DNA from: Saccharopolyspora hirsuta
GTDB taxonomy: Bacteria; Actinomycetota; Actinomycetes; Mycobacteriales; Pseudonocardiaceae
Direction: 5' to 3'
Length of the DNA stretch: 64,000 nucleotides
NCBI RefSeq assembly: GCF_008630535.1
Contig: NZ_VWPH01000019.1
Location: 1 to 64,000, forward strand
In this document: positions 31,602 through 40,206 of the stretch, piece by piece
Layout of the letters: each line of letters starts with the position of its first letter
Position numbering within the stretch: the first letter of the stretch is position 1
The notes under the pieces: generated by a model
Told to the model about the DNA's origin: nothing
Seen by the model: the letters and a program-made list of their open reading frames with translations, nothing else
Database searches by the model: none
Program-made: the position numbers and the translations under genes

Positions 31602-33030
31602 ATGGACGCCGCCCGGACGGTGGTCCTCGGCGACACCGCGCTGTCCACTGCGGACCTCCGGCGCATCGCCGACGGCACGGCGCAGGTCGCGCTCGGCGGC
31701 ACCGAACGCCTGCGGCGCGGTTGGCTGGCGGCCCGGGAACTGGCGCAGCCGGTGTACGGCCGCACCACCGGTGTCGGGAGCAACTGCGGCGAGCCGGTGC
31801 CGGACTCCGCCGAGCACGGGATGCGGCTGCTGCGCAGCCATGCCGGGGCGATCGGGGATCCGGTCCCCGAACGGGAGGTGCGCGCGATGCTGGCGGTGCG
31901 GTTGAACCAGGTGCTGCGCGGCGGCTCAGGCCTGCAACCCGCCATCGCCGAGGCGATGGTGACTGCGCTGAACACCGCCGCCCACCCGCAGGTGCACGAG
32001 CACGGTTCGGTCGGCACCGGAGACCTCGGGCCGCTGGCCGAGCTCGGCCTCGCCATGGCCGGGGAGGGCCGGTGGAGCGGACCGCCGCCGACCCCGGTCG
32101 CCTTCCACCCCGGCGACGCCCTGGCGCTGATCAGCAGCAACGCGCTCACGATCGGCCAAGCCGCCCTGGCCGTGGCCGCGACCTGCACGCTCCTGAACGG
32201 CTCAGTGCGCGTTGCCGCTCTGACGCTGAGCGCGGTGGGCGGGTCGACCGAACCGTTCGCGCCGGAAGTGCACCGCAACCGCCCGCACGCCGGATCGATG
32301 CGGGTGGCCGCCGACGTGCTCGCGTTGCTGGGCGGCGAGGTGGCCCCGGGACGGTGCATCCAGGACCCGTTCGGGTTGCGCTGCTTCCCCCAGGTGCACG
32401 GACCGGCGCTGGAAGCGGCGGCCGACGCCGAGGCGGTGCTGGCCGCGGAGATGAACTCCGCCGCCGAGAACCCGCTGATCACCCCGGACCGGGCGCTCCA
32501 CCACGGCGGTTTCCACACCGCCCAGCTCGCCCTCGCCCTGGACCGGCTGCGCCTCGCCGTGCTGGCCACCGCGCAGCTGTCCGCGGCCAGGCTCGCCCTG
32601 CTCGCCGATCCGGACCGCACGGGGCTCCGCCCCTTCCTCGCCGCGGGCCCGCCGGGGAGTTCGGGGATGATGCTGCTTGGGGATGATGCTGCTGGAGTAC
32701 GACGCAAGCTCGGCGCTGGCCGAGCTGCGCGCCGCCGCGTTCCCCGTGACGTTGGGTCACGCGGTCCTGTCCAGGGGCGTCGAGGACCACGCGGGCTTCG
32801 CCCCCCAAGCAGCGCGGCAGACCAAGCGGGCCACCGACGCCTACCGCCTCGTGCTGGCCTGCGAACTGGTGGCCGCGGTGCGCGCGCACCGGATGCTCGG
32901 CACCGAGCTGGCCCCGCCGATCCGGGAGTTCTACGAGCGGGCGCGCCACCGGCTCGACCCGGACCTGCGGGACCGCCCGCTGTCCGGGGACGTCGCGAGC
33001 GCCGCGGCCCTGCTCGACGAGCTCACCTGA
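31602..33030 (+). pseudogene. Aromatic-amino-acid-lyase-fold gene, frameshifted by a 16-bp duplication
   Basis: A HAL/PAL-superfamily protein split into two frames. The first frame (to about 32678) holds the N-terminal part, with the catalytic-type Tyr in 'YGRTTGVGSN' (Y52). Where HAL/PAL have the MIO-forming Ala-Ser-Gly ('GSVGASGDL'), this reads 'GSVGTGDLGPL' (T139-G140), so the MIO triad is absent. The second frame continues from 32679 with 'GMMLLEYDASSALAELR' to the stop at 33030. Removing one copy of the tandem 16-mer at 32663-32694 restores a single 470-residue frame. ATG 31602 has GGGAGGAG upstream. Second gene of the dioxygenase operon. Confidence 0.82.
32663..32694 (+). repeat. Tandem 16-bp duplication disrupting the lyase gene
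   Basis: GGGGATGATGCTGCTT is followed directly by GGGGATGATGCTGCTG (15 of 16 identical). The 16-base insertion shifts the frame by +1 and accounts exactly for the split lyase. Confidence 0.9.
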
Positions 33031-34084
33031 CACCGGCCGGGAGTCGGCTCGTCTGCGCGAGCTGCTCGGAGAGCTCGAGGTTGAGCCGGGCCTCGTCCGC
33101 GGTCCGGCGGCCGTGCCCGCACGCGGCGGCGACACCGGCGACCGGCTGCCCGAGCGCGGCTTCGGTGTACCGGAGGGCTCGCGCGGACAGCTCCGGGTGG
33201 CGCTCGTCGACGCAGCCCGCGATCACCTCGACACCCCGGGCGAGATCGCGCAGCGGCACGTAGGCCGAGGCGGCCGAGGGCGGCGGTTGGTCGCCGTGGG
33301 CCATCGGGATGTGCACGGCCGGAACGGGGTGCCCGACGGTCCGCAGCCGCGCCGCCAGCGAGTTGATCACCAGCACCGCGTGCCGCAGCCCCGCTGGCCG
33401 GAACAGCGCGCGGTGCCCGAGATCGCCGTAGCACGGGTGCAGCGTCCACTGCGCGGACCGCGGCGTGGCGGTGATGATCCGGGCCAGCTGGTGCGCGAGC
33501 AGCCGCGCGGTCGCCGGGCGCGCCGCGGGCGGCACCCGCTGCAGCGCGTAGAGGACCGCAGGTGATTCCAGCTGGAAGGTCACCTCGGCGCCGTGGCGCT
33601 GCGCGATCCGGGTGACCTCGCCGACGATCATCTGCTCGAAAACGGCGTGCACGCGCGGCATCTGCGCCAATCCCACGGTGAAGACCGAGAGGTCCAAAGA
33701 GGACGGAACGCTGACCTGCACGGGCGGGGCGGCGCCCAGCTCGCGCCGCGCCCGGACCGCCGCGGCGATCTCGCGCGGGCGCCCCAGCGCGACGTCGTCG
33801 ACGGTCAGCCGGTGCCCGGTGCGGACCCGGTAGACCGGCATCTCCGCGTAGCAGCTGCCGTCGCCGGGCCTGGCGACCTCGAACGCCGGGACCTCGGCGC
33901 GCGACAGCAGGTAGTCGATGATCCAGTTCGGGTCCACGTCGCAGGGCAGCGCCCCGACCTGGGCGGATCCGACGTGGTCGAGCACCCAGCGCATGCCCGA
34001 CGCGACGTCGGGGGCGACGCTGCGCGGCAGCGAACCGACCAGGTGCACTCGGCGGGTCTCGGAGCGGGGGAACGGGGATGCCAT
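33023..34084 (-). CDS. MetE/UROD-fold protein (cobalamin-independent methionine-synthase-like)
   Basis: A 353-residue protein of the UROD/MetE-like TIM-barrel superfamily. It opens 'RVHLVGSLPRSVAPDVASG', and later has 'LHPCYGDLGHRAL' and 'VAAACGHGRRTADEARLN', which resemble the Cys/His zinc-type positions of MetE-like proteins. It is about half the length of true MetE and lacks the N-terminal folate domain, so it is not a complete methionine synthase. ATG at 34084 with GGAGG close upstream. The 3' end overlaps the convergent lyase gene by eight bases. The substrate is unknown. Confidence 0.62.
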   Translation of the reverse strand: MASPFPRSETRRVHLVGSLPRSVAPDVASGMRWVLDHVGSAQVGALPCDVDPNWIIDYLLSRAEVPAFEVARPGDGSCYAEMPVYRVRTGHRLTVDDVALGRPREIAAAVRARRELGAAPPVQVSVPSSLDLSVFTVGLAQMPRVHAVFEQMIVGEVTRIAQRHGAEVTFQLESPAVLYALQRVPPAARPATARLLAHQLARIITATPRSAQWTLHPCYGDLGHRALFRPAGLRHAVLVINSLAARLRTVGHPVPAVHIPMAHGDQPPPSAASAYVPLRDLARGVEVIAGCVDERHPELSARALRYTEAALGQPVAGVAAACGHGRRTADEARLNLELSEQLAQTSRLPAGVR

Positions 34085-34281
34085 GAGGACCTCCGGGAAG
34101 CGTGGGGCCGGACGGGGTCGGCACGGACGGGGCATCGCGCGTTGCTCGGTCGGATCGCGACCGGAGGACTGATCGCGGTTGCCCAAACTCTGGCAGATCC
34201 CGCTCAGCGGTGCAGGTTTTCACCTCCCGCGAAGGAGCGACTTGCCCGTTCGGCTGATGGTGTTCGCCCGGTGGGCGCCGA

Positions 34282-34542
34282 TCAGGCGTGGCTGCGGTGG
34301 AAGATCAGCCGGTAGATCGCCAGCAGGATCACCGAGCCGACGACGGCCCACACGAAGCTCATCAGGTTGAAGCCGGTGACCCCGCCGCCGGTGACCTGCG
34401 AGCCGATCCAGCCGCCGAGGAACCCGCCGACGATGCCCAGCAGGATTGTCACGATGATCCCGCCCGGATCGCGGCCGGGGAGGATGAACTTGGCGATCGC
34501 ACCGGCGATCAGCCCGAAGAGTATCCAGCTGAGGATCCCCAT
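34282..34542 (-). CDS. GlsB/YeaQ/YmgE family small membrane protein
   Basis: An 86-residue transglycosylase-associated protein (GlsB/YeaQ/YmgE). Three hydrophobic segments are visible: 'ILSWILFGLIAGAIAKFILP', 'IIVTILLGIVGGFLGGWIG' and 'FVWAVVGSVILLAIYRLIF'. The Gly-rich second helix and 'PGRDPGG' loop are family hallmarks. These proteins are linked to general stress responses, with no defined activity. ATG at 34542 with GGGAG upstream. Confidence 0.9.
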   Translation of the reverse strand: MGILSWILFGLIAGAIAKFILPGRDPGGIIVTILLGIVGGFLGGWIGSQVTGGGVTGFNLMSFVWAVVGSVILLAIYRLIFHRSHA

Positions 34543-34777
34543 GGTGGTACTCCCTTCCGTCCGATCGGTGACCCCGTGGCTACCCGTGGTTCCGCCGGCG
34601 CATTCCCCGGCCGGGTGCGGCGGTTGCGGGTGGGGCCCGGCGGTGCTGCTGTTGCTGCTGAGGTGCCGACGGCACCGGCAGGTCCACAGCGGACGGTTCA
34701 CGCCATCGGGACGTCTGCGCCGCGTGCGGCGTGGATACCCGTGGGGTGCGATGTCCGAAGACCGAGGGGGGACGGCG

Positions 34778-35182
34778 ATGGACACGAGGAGCCCGGCGGC
34801 CAGCGGCCTGGTCGACTACATCCGCTCCGTGGCGGACGCGCTGGGGGACGACGTGGCGGAGGTGGACGTCGACTTCGACGACGGGCTGGCCACCGCGATC
34901 ATCCTGGTGCGCTCGCACGTGCCGACGCTGCTGGAGCTCCCGCTGCTGCTGACCTGGGACGAGGTCAGCGGCTGGGCGCTGCGGGTGGAGACCGACGGCA
35001 CCGGCGACACCACCGCGCTGCAGTTCCTGGGCGGCGACATCCTGCCTGGCGCGGAGGTGGTGCGGGACTTCCTGGGCGAGGCGGTCCGCGGCGGCAGCCC
35101 GGGCCTGATGCTGCCCCCGGCGTTCCGCATGCCGAACGCCGGCGACGAGCTGGAGCACCGGCTGGCGCAGTTCCGGGCCTGA
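34778..35182 (+). CDS. DUF6292-like protein
   Basis: A 134-residue cytoplasmic protein without a recognised catalytic motif. It shows 'LVDYIRSVADALGDDVAEVD', 'LPLLLTWDEVSGWALRVETD' and 'GDILPGAEVVRDFL', matching actinobacterial DUF6292-type proteins as far as I can recall. The ATG at 34778 follows a strong GGGGGGA ribosome site; an earlier in-frame ATG at 34751 has no such site. It is convergent with the AI-2E transporter gene. Function unknown. Confidence 0.6.
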   Translation: MDTRSPAASGLVDYIRSVADALGDDVAEVDVDFDDGLATAIILVRSHVPTLLELPLLLTWDEVSGWALRVETDGTGDTTALQFLGGDILPGAEVVRDFLGEAVRGGSPGLMLPPAFRMPNAGDELEHRLAQFRA

Positions 35183-35192
35183 CCCGCGGCCG

Positions 35193-36317
35193 TCACGGGT
35201 GCTGCCCGTTCGGGCTGCTGCCCGGCGGGGGGCGCGAATCGGCCACCAGCGACCGCACGACGGTGTTCGCCGTGGCCACCAGCGGCACGGCCAGGACGGC
35301 TCCGCCCACCCCGGCGGCGGTGAAGCCCGAAGCCACGCTGAGCACCACGGCGAGCGGGTGCAGCCGCACGGCGTGCCCGAGCAGCAGCGGCTGCAGCACG
35401 TGGCCCTCCAGCTGCATCACGCACACCACCACGGCCAGCAGGATCAGCGCCGTGACGAACCCGTTGGCGGCCAGCGCCACCAGCACCGCCAGCCCGCCGG
35501 TGACCACCGCGCCGACGTAGGGCACGAAGGCGCCGAGGAAGATCACCACGGCCAGCACGAACGGCAGCGGAACGCCGAGCGCGACGGCCCCGATGCCGAT
35601 CAGCGCCGCATCGGTGAACGCCACCGCCGCCGTCGCCCGCACGTAGGCCACCAGCGTCGCGAAGCCGCGCTTGCCGGCGACGTGCACGCGGTCGCGCGCA
35701 GCTCCCGGCACCGTCACGCGGACCACGAACGACCAGATCCGGCCGCCGTCGCGGAGGAAGAAGAACAGCGTGAACAACCCGAGCAGCACCCCGGCCAGGA
35801 ACCGCAGCAGCGTGCCGGTGGTGGCCAGCGCGGTCGTCGGCAGCCCGGTCTGGTCGATCCGCAGCGCCTGCGTGAGCTGCCGGAACACCTCGTTGAGCTG
35901 GTGCTGGTCCAGCCGCAGCGGGCCGCGGAGGAGCCAGCTGCGGATCTGCTCGAAGCTGGCGAGGAGCTGCTCGGTGAGCCCGGACAGCCCGGCCACCAGC
36001 GTGTTGATCACGACCGTCAGCACCGCGCCGAGCGCGCAGAGCCCGCCGACGAGCACGAGCGCGGCGGCCAGCGTGCGGTGCACCCCTCTGCGCACCAGCC
36101 AGTTCACCGCCGGGGTCATCAGCGCGGCGAGCAGGGCGGCCACCGCGACCGCCATGACCTCGCCGTAGAGCGCGTCGAAGACCTGCCACGCGACCCACAG
36201 CACGGCGACCAGCACGAGCAGCCGCCAGCCCACCGCGGCCGCGACGCGCAGACCGCGGGGAACCCCGTCAGCGCCGGAAGCACCCACAGCTGGTGGTTGG
36301 CCCGCAGCGCTGATCAC
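35193..36317 (-). CDS. AI-2E/PerM family transporter
   Basis: A ~374-residue polytopic membrane protein of the AI-2E exporter-like (PerM/UPF0118) family. Two N-terminal helices are followed by an amphipathic insert (residues ~110-170) and a C-terminal bundle with 'VPLPFVLAVVIFLGAFVPYVG' in outline, the strongest family signature, then 'VMQLEGHVLQPLLLGHAVRLHPL'-type sequence. The start is GTG at 36317 or TTG at 36320. Substrates in this family are diverse (autoinducer-2, ions, lipids), so function is open. Confidence 0.88.
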   Translation of the reverse strand: MISAAGQPPAVGASGADGVPRGLRVAAAVGWRLLVLVAVLWVAWQVFDALYGEVMAVAVAALLAALMTPAVNWLVRRGVHRTLAAALVLVGGLCALGAVLTVVINTLVAGLSGLTEQLLASFEQIRSWLLRGPLRLDQHQLNEVFRQLTQALRIDQTGLPTTALATTGTLLRFLAGVLLGLFTLFFFLRDGGRIWSFVVRVTVPGAARDRVHVAGKRGFATLVAYVRATAAVAFTDAALIGIGAVALGVPLPFVLAVVIFLGAFVPYVGAVVTGGLAVLVALAANGFVTALILLAVVVCVMQLEGHVLQPLLLGHAVRLHPLAVVLSVASGFTAAGVGGAVLAVPLVATANTVVRSLVADSRPPPGSSPNGQHP

Positions 36318-36347
36318 CAAACGCGGGGTCCACTGTGGCCGGTCCGG

Positions 36348-37241
36348 TCAGCTCCGCCCGGGCAGCTGGAAGTGCCAGATCATCGTCGCGGGCATCCCCG
36401 CGCTGGCCGCGGCGGTCGCCTCGGGGACCATCGCGGCCAGCGACCACGGCCAGCAGTCCCACGGCCCCGGTTCGGCCGGAGCCGGGCCGGGCGGGACGGG
36501 GTTCGCGGGCAGGGGCGGCTCGTCGTAGTGGCGCAGCTGCAGGCCCAGCGGCAGCGCGGTGCGCAGGTAGTCGCCGAGCTCGTGGCGGTGGCTGACCAGC
36601 CGACCCGGTCGGCCGTCCGCGTCGCGCACCGGCGGGATCGAACCGAACATCACCCGCCCGGGATGCATGTCGGAGATGACCAGGTGCCCGCCGGGGCGCA
36701 GCACCCGGGCGAACTCGGCGAAAACCGGCTCCAACGACGGCACGTGCGTCAGCGCCAGCGCGCAGACCACCAGGTCCGCCGCGGCGTCGCCGACCGGCAT
36801 CCCGGTGAGCTCGCCGACCGCGAACTCACCCGCGGGCACGCGCTCGCGCGCCCGCGCGAGCATCTCCGGCGAGCTGTCCACGCCGATCACCCGGTGGCCG
36901 CGCCCGGCCAGGATCTCGGCGAACCGCCCGGTCCCGCACGCGGCGTCCACCGCCACCCCGGTCGGCAGCCCGTCGAGGATCTCGCCGACCACCGGTTCGT
37001 CGAAGTCGAACGCCGAGTTGCGGCCGTCGTCGTAGGTCCGCGACCAGGCCCGGTAGCCGGTCACCGGGTCGACCCGCTCGACCTCCACCGCGGCGTCGGC
37101 CAGCGACTCGTCGTCGAGCAGGCGGCGGACCTCGGCGATCCGCGCGGTCACGAATTCCCGGTCGTGCTCCCCGGTGAAGCTGCGCAGCAGCGCCACGCCC
37201 TCGAGCCCGAGCAGGTAGGCCAACGGGTGCTCGTAGATCAC
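36348..37241 (-). CDS. Class I SAM-dependent methyltransferase
   Basis: A 297-residue methyltransferase. SAM motif I is 'GVAVDAACGTGRFAEILAGRG' in outline, followed by acidic motif II 'VIGVDSSPEMLARAR', and motif post-II 'ADLVVCALALTHVP' with 'FARVLRPGGHLVISD'. It belongs to the Methyltransf_11/25 type. GTG start at 37241. The C-terminal end is Pro/Trp-rich ('GPWDCWPWSL'). It is divergent from phzF-like across 115 bases. The acceptor substrate is unknown. Confidence 0.85.
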   Translation of the reverse strand: MIYEHPLAYLLGLEGVALLRSFTGEHDREFVTARIAEVRRLLDDESLADAAVEVERVDPVTGYRAWSRTYDDGRNSAFDFDEPVVGEILDGLPTGVAVDAACGTGRFAEILAGRGHRVIGVDSSPEMLARARERVPAGEFAVGELTGMPVGDAAADLVVCALALTHVPSLEPVFAEFARVLRPGGHLVISDMHPGRVMFGSIPPVRDADGRPGRLVSHRHELGDYLRTALPLGLQLRHYDEPPLPANPVPPGPAPAEPGPWDCWPWSLAAMVPEATAAASAGMPATMIWHFQLPGRS

Positions 37242-37356
37242 CGGCCGGAGGCTAGTGGGCGACGCTGCGGCCGGGCCACCGGTTTTTCCGCACCGCTGCC
37301 ATCCGGTCGCGATTGGACCTTGCCCGCCGACCGGGGGCGCTTGCGAGCATGGAGCG

Positions 37357-38199
37357 GTGACGACATCTGCTCCCCGCCGCTTCGCCCAGGTCGACGTGTT
37401 CGGATCGGGCCCCTGCAGCGGCAACGCGCTCGCCGTGGTGCTGGACGCCGAAGGGCTGTCCGACGAGTCGATGCAGCGGTTCGCGCGGTGGACCAACCTC
37501 TCCGAGACCACGTTCCTGCTGCCGCCGACCCGGCCGGAGGCCGACTACCGGGTGCGGATCTTCACCGGGTCCGGCGAGCTGCCCTTCGCCGGGCACCCCA
37601 CGCTCGGCAGCTGCCACGCCTGGCTGTCCCAGCAGCCGAACCAGGTCGGCGCGCGGATCGTCCAGGAGTGCGCGGCCGGTCTCGTCGAGCTGCGCGCGGA
37701 CAGCGGCCGGTACGCCTTCGCCGCGCCGCCGCTGACCCGCCAGGGGCCGGTGGACGACCAGCTGCGCGCTGAGCTGGCGAGCGGGCTCGGACTGGCACCG
37801 GGGCAGCTGCGCGATGCCCACTGGGTGGACAACGGGCCGGGCTGGGTGGCGGTGCTGGTCGACAGCGCGGACACCGTGCTGCAGGTGCCCACCCCGCCCG
37901 CGACGCTCCCGCCGCTGGGCGTGGTGGGCCCGCACCCGCCGGGCTCGGCGCACCAGTTCGAGGTCCGGGCGTTCTTCCCCGGCGGCGGCCAGATGATCGA
38001 GGACCCGGTCACCGGCAGCCTCAACGCGGGCATCGCGCAGTGGCTCATCGGCACCGGCGCGGCACCCGAGCACTACGTGGCGAGGCAGGGCACCGCGGTC
38101 GGCGCGGACGGCCGGGTCTCGGTCGACCGCGACGAGCACGGCGCAATCTGGGTCGGCGGTGCGGCGGTCACCCGCATCCAGGGCGAGGTCCGCCTGTGA
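37357..38199 (+). CDS. PhzF-family isomerase-like protein
   Basis: A 280-residue PhzF-like protein with the diaminopimelate-epimerase-type double domain. The conserved Glu lies in 'NLSETTFLLPP' (about residue 51). Further hallmarks are 'ELPFAGHPTLGSCHAWL', 'FFPGGGQMIEDPVTGSLNAG' and 'HYVARQGTAVGADGRV'. True PhzF isomerises a dihydro-hydroxyanthranilate in phenazine synthesis, but most homologues lack phenazine genes, as here. GTG at 37357; GAGCAT six bases before GGAGCG may be a -10 for a leaderless mRNA. Confidence 0.9.
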   Translation: MTTSAPRRFAQVDVFGSGPCSGNALAVVLDAEGLSDESMQRFARWTNLSETTFLLPPTRPEADYRVRIFTGSGELPFAGHPTLGSCHAWLSQQPNQVGARIVQECAAGLVELRADSGRYAFAAPPLTRQGPVDDQLRAELASGLGLAPGQLRDAHWVDNGPGWVAVLVDSADTVLQVPTPPATLPPLGVVGPHPPGSAHQFEVRAFFPGGGQMIEDPVTGSLNAGIAQWLIGTGAAPEHYVARQGTAVGADGRVSVDRDEHGAIWVGGAAVTRIQGEVRL

Positions 38200-38202
38200 C
38201 GG

Positions 38203-38682
38203 TCAGCCGCGGGTGAGCTCGTCGATCTCGGCGGCGGCATCCGGCCAGCCGCGCCGGAGCTCGGCGCGGTCGCCGAGGGCGAAACCGTCGAACCGGAACG
38301 GCGGTGCGAGGGTCAGGCCCACCAGCGACCACGCGCCGTCCGGGCGAGACCCCTGCCAAGCACCGGCCGGGACCACGGTCTGTAGCACCTGACCGGCGTC
38401 GAGGTCGGGCCCCAGCACCACCCGGCGGCTGGAGCCGTCGGCCTCCAGCACCAGCATCCGGGCCGGTGCGCCGCCCTGCCAGTGGTAGACCTCGGGGGTG
38501 TCCAGCCGGTGCAGGGCGGAGAAGTCCGGCGCGATCATCAGGTAGATCGCCGAGGACATGTTGCCGTCGGCGTACATCCGCCGCACGTGACCGCCCTCGC
38601 CCTCGAGCGGTTCCAGCCCGAGCCGCTCGACCAGGGCCCGCCCGACCGCCGGATCGTCCCCACCGGGAACACCGAGTTGCAC
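38203..38682 (-). CDS. Cupin (DUF985-type) protein
   Basis: A 159-residue single-domain cupin like yeast Yml079w (DUF985). 'SAIYLMIAPDFSALHRLDTP' and 'EVYHWQGGAPARMLVLEADG' form the cupin motif, followed by 'VVPAGAWQGSRPDGAWSLVG' and 'APPFRFDGFALGDR'. Function in the family is poorly defined (sugar or lipid binding suspected). GTG start with GAGAGGCGGAAC upstream. It is convergent with PhzF, with three bases between the stops. Confidence 0.85.
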   Translation of the reverse strand: MQLGVPGGDDPAVGRALVERLGLEPLEGEGGHVRRMYADGNMSSAIYLMIAPDFSALHRLDTPEVYHWQGGAPARMLVLEADGSSRRVVLGPDLDAGQVLQTVVPAGAWQGSRPDGAWSLVGLTLAPPFRFDGFALGDRAELRRGWPDAAAEIDELTRG

Positions 38683-38827
38683 TGTTCCGCCTCTCCGCGA
38701 TTTTCAGTGGTGGTTGCGTTGTGGTGTGATCTTGCGTTTTCGTGGTTTCTTGTGGCTGGGTTGCGTCACGGTCCCCCGAGGTGCGGTTGGGCAGGGGGTC
38801 TTTGCTGGTCAGCGGGTTTGTTGCTGG

Positions 38828-39607
38828 TTACCAGGTGGGGCGGACCGAGGCTCCGCCGTCTACTACCAGCTCTTGGCCGGTTATCCAGCTGGTGGCCGGG
38901 CCGCAGAGGAACAGGCACGCGTCTGCGACGTCGGTTGGTTGGCCGAGTCGGTTGATGGGGTTGCCCTGCTGCCATGCCTCCACGCCCTCCGGCCAGTCCG
39001 TGCGGATCGTGGGGCGGTCCATCAGGCCGGGGGAGACCAGGTTGACCCGGATACCGTCGCGGGCGTACTCCAGGGCCGCCGCGCGCACCAGCATGCCGAC
39101 CGCTGCTTTGGACACCGCGTAGTGGGCCGATCCCGGTTTGGGTTGGGTGCCGACGATCGAGCCGATGGCGACCACGGCGCCGCCGCTGTCCTGTTCGGAC
39201 ATCGCTCGGTGGGTTGCCTGCAGGGCGAGGAACGTAGCGTCCACATTGGATTCCTGGACCGCGCGGAAGTCGGCCAGGGACATCTCGGCCAGCGGTTGCA
39301 GGGGCTGGATCCCGGCGTTGAGCACCGCGGCGTCGAGCTGGCCGAAGGTCTCCAGCGCTGTTCGCACGACGCGGTCGGCGTCGTCGGGGGAGCGGAGGTC
39401 GGCCTGCACGGCCACCGCGCTGCCGCCGGTCGACTCGATGTCGCGCACGACCTCGGCCGCACCGGCCTCGTCGCGGTGGTACTGGACCACCACCCGGGCT
39501 CCGGCCTGCGCGAACCGGCGCGCGATGCCGCTGCCGATACCGCCGCTCGCGCCGGTCACCAGCGCGACCTTGCCCGCCAGACCGTCCGCGCCCGGCACCT
39601 GGTCCAT
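38828..39607 (-). CDS. SDR-family oxidoreductase
   Basis: A 259-residue classical short-chain dehydrogenase. Cofactor motif 'VTGASGGIGSGIARRFA' (TGxxxGxG) near residue 18, 'LNAGIQPLQ' (NAG), catalytic Ser in 'VAIGSIVGTQ', YxxxK in 'HYAVSKAAVG', and the C-terminal 'ELVVDGGASVRPTW'. The best start is ATG 39607, nine bases after AAGGG. It resembles glucose-1-dehydrogenase/3-oxoacyl-ACP-reductase-type SDRs; the substrate is unknown. Confidence 0.93.
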   Translation of the reverse strand: MDQVPGADGLAGKVALVTGASGGIGSGIARRFAQAGARVVVQYHRDEAGAAEVVRDIESTGGSAVAVQADLRSPDDADRVVRTALETFGQLDAAVLNAGIQPLQPLAEMSLADFRAVQESNVDATFLALQATHRAMSEQDSGGAVVAIGSIVGTQPKPGSAHYAVSKAAVGMLVRAAALEYARDGIRVNLVSPGLMDRPTIRTDWPEGVEAWQQGNPINRLGQPTDVADACLFLCGPATSWITGQELVVDGGASVRPTW

Positions 39608-39680
39608 GCCCGCCATCCCTTCGTCGCCGGATCGTCCGGATCCAGGGTGCCGCACCGCCACTGCCCGCCGCTCAACCGGG

Positions 39681-39709
39681 TTGGGCGGGAACCCGTCCGC
39701 GCGTAGGCT
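39681..39709 (+). promoter_or_regulatory. Promoter of the PTP-like gene (leaderless type)
   Basis: TTGGGC (39681-39686), a 17-base spacer and TAGGCT (39704-39709), six bases before the ATG at 39716. No ribosome site precedes the ATG, so transcription probably starts at or next to it. Confidence 0.6.
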
Positions 39710-39715
39710 GGCGTC

Positions 39716-40147
39716 ATGATCGAGTTGTGGGACGCGGGTGCGACCGGAGTGCTGCAGCTCCCCTCCGGTCGAACTGTTCGCGGACGAGGGTTGCGCAACC
39801 CGCTGCCGGAGGGACCGCGCCCGGACTTCGCCCTGTACCTGCTCGGCAAGCAGCCTCCGCAGACCGAGTGGGCGAGCCGGTGGTTGCGCTGGCCGGACTT
39901 CCGGCTGCCCGCCGACCGCGCCGACGCGCGCCGGGCGTTCCGCGAAGCCTGGGAGCGCGCCGAGCACGAGCGGGTCGAGATCGCCTGCGCCGGGGGCCGC
40001 GGCCGGACCGGCACCGCGCTGGCCTGCCTGGCCGTCCTCGACGGAGTCCCCGCGGCCGACGCGGTCGCCTACGTCCGCGCCCACTACGACCGCCGCGCGG
40101 TCGAAACCCCTTGGCAGAAGCGCTACGTCGCCAAGTTCACCCCGTGA
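39716..40147 (+). CDS. Protein-tyrosine/dual-specificity-phosphatase-like protein
   Basis: A 143-residue protein with the cysteine-phosphatase P-loop 'IACAGGRGRTGTALACLA' (Cx5R[T/S], C at about residue 91). The general-acid Asp may be in 'WLRWPDFRLPAD'. The N-terminal part is short for a full PTP but matches small actinobacterial tyrosine-phosphatase-like proteins. It is translated from a leaderless-type promoter. A nucleoside hydrolase follows in the same direction. Confidence 0.8.
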   Translation: MIELWDAGATGVLQLPSGRTVRGRGLRNPLPEGPRPDFALYLLGKQPPQTEWASRWLRWPDFRLPADRADARRAFREAWERAEHERVEIACAGGRGRTGTALACLAVLDGVPAADAVAYVRAHYDRRAVETPWQKRYVAKFTP

Positions 40148-40206
40148 CCGCAGGTGTCCCCGACGACATCGCGGAGCTCGCCAGGCGAGCGGAAAGGAAG
40201 CCCGGC

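Noticed and set aside
32663..32694. Programmed ribosomal frameshift in the lyase gene
   Set aside because: No slippery heptamer or downstream structure is evident, and a 16-base duplication explains the shift fully.
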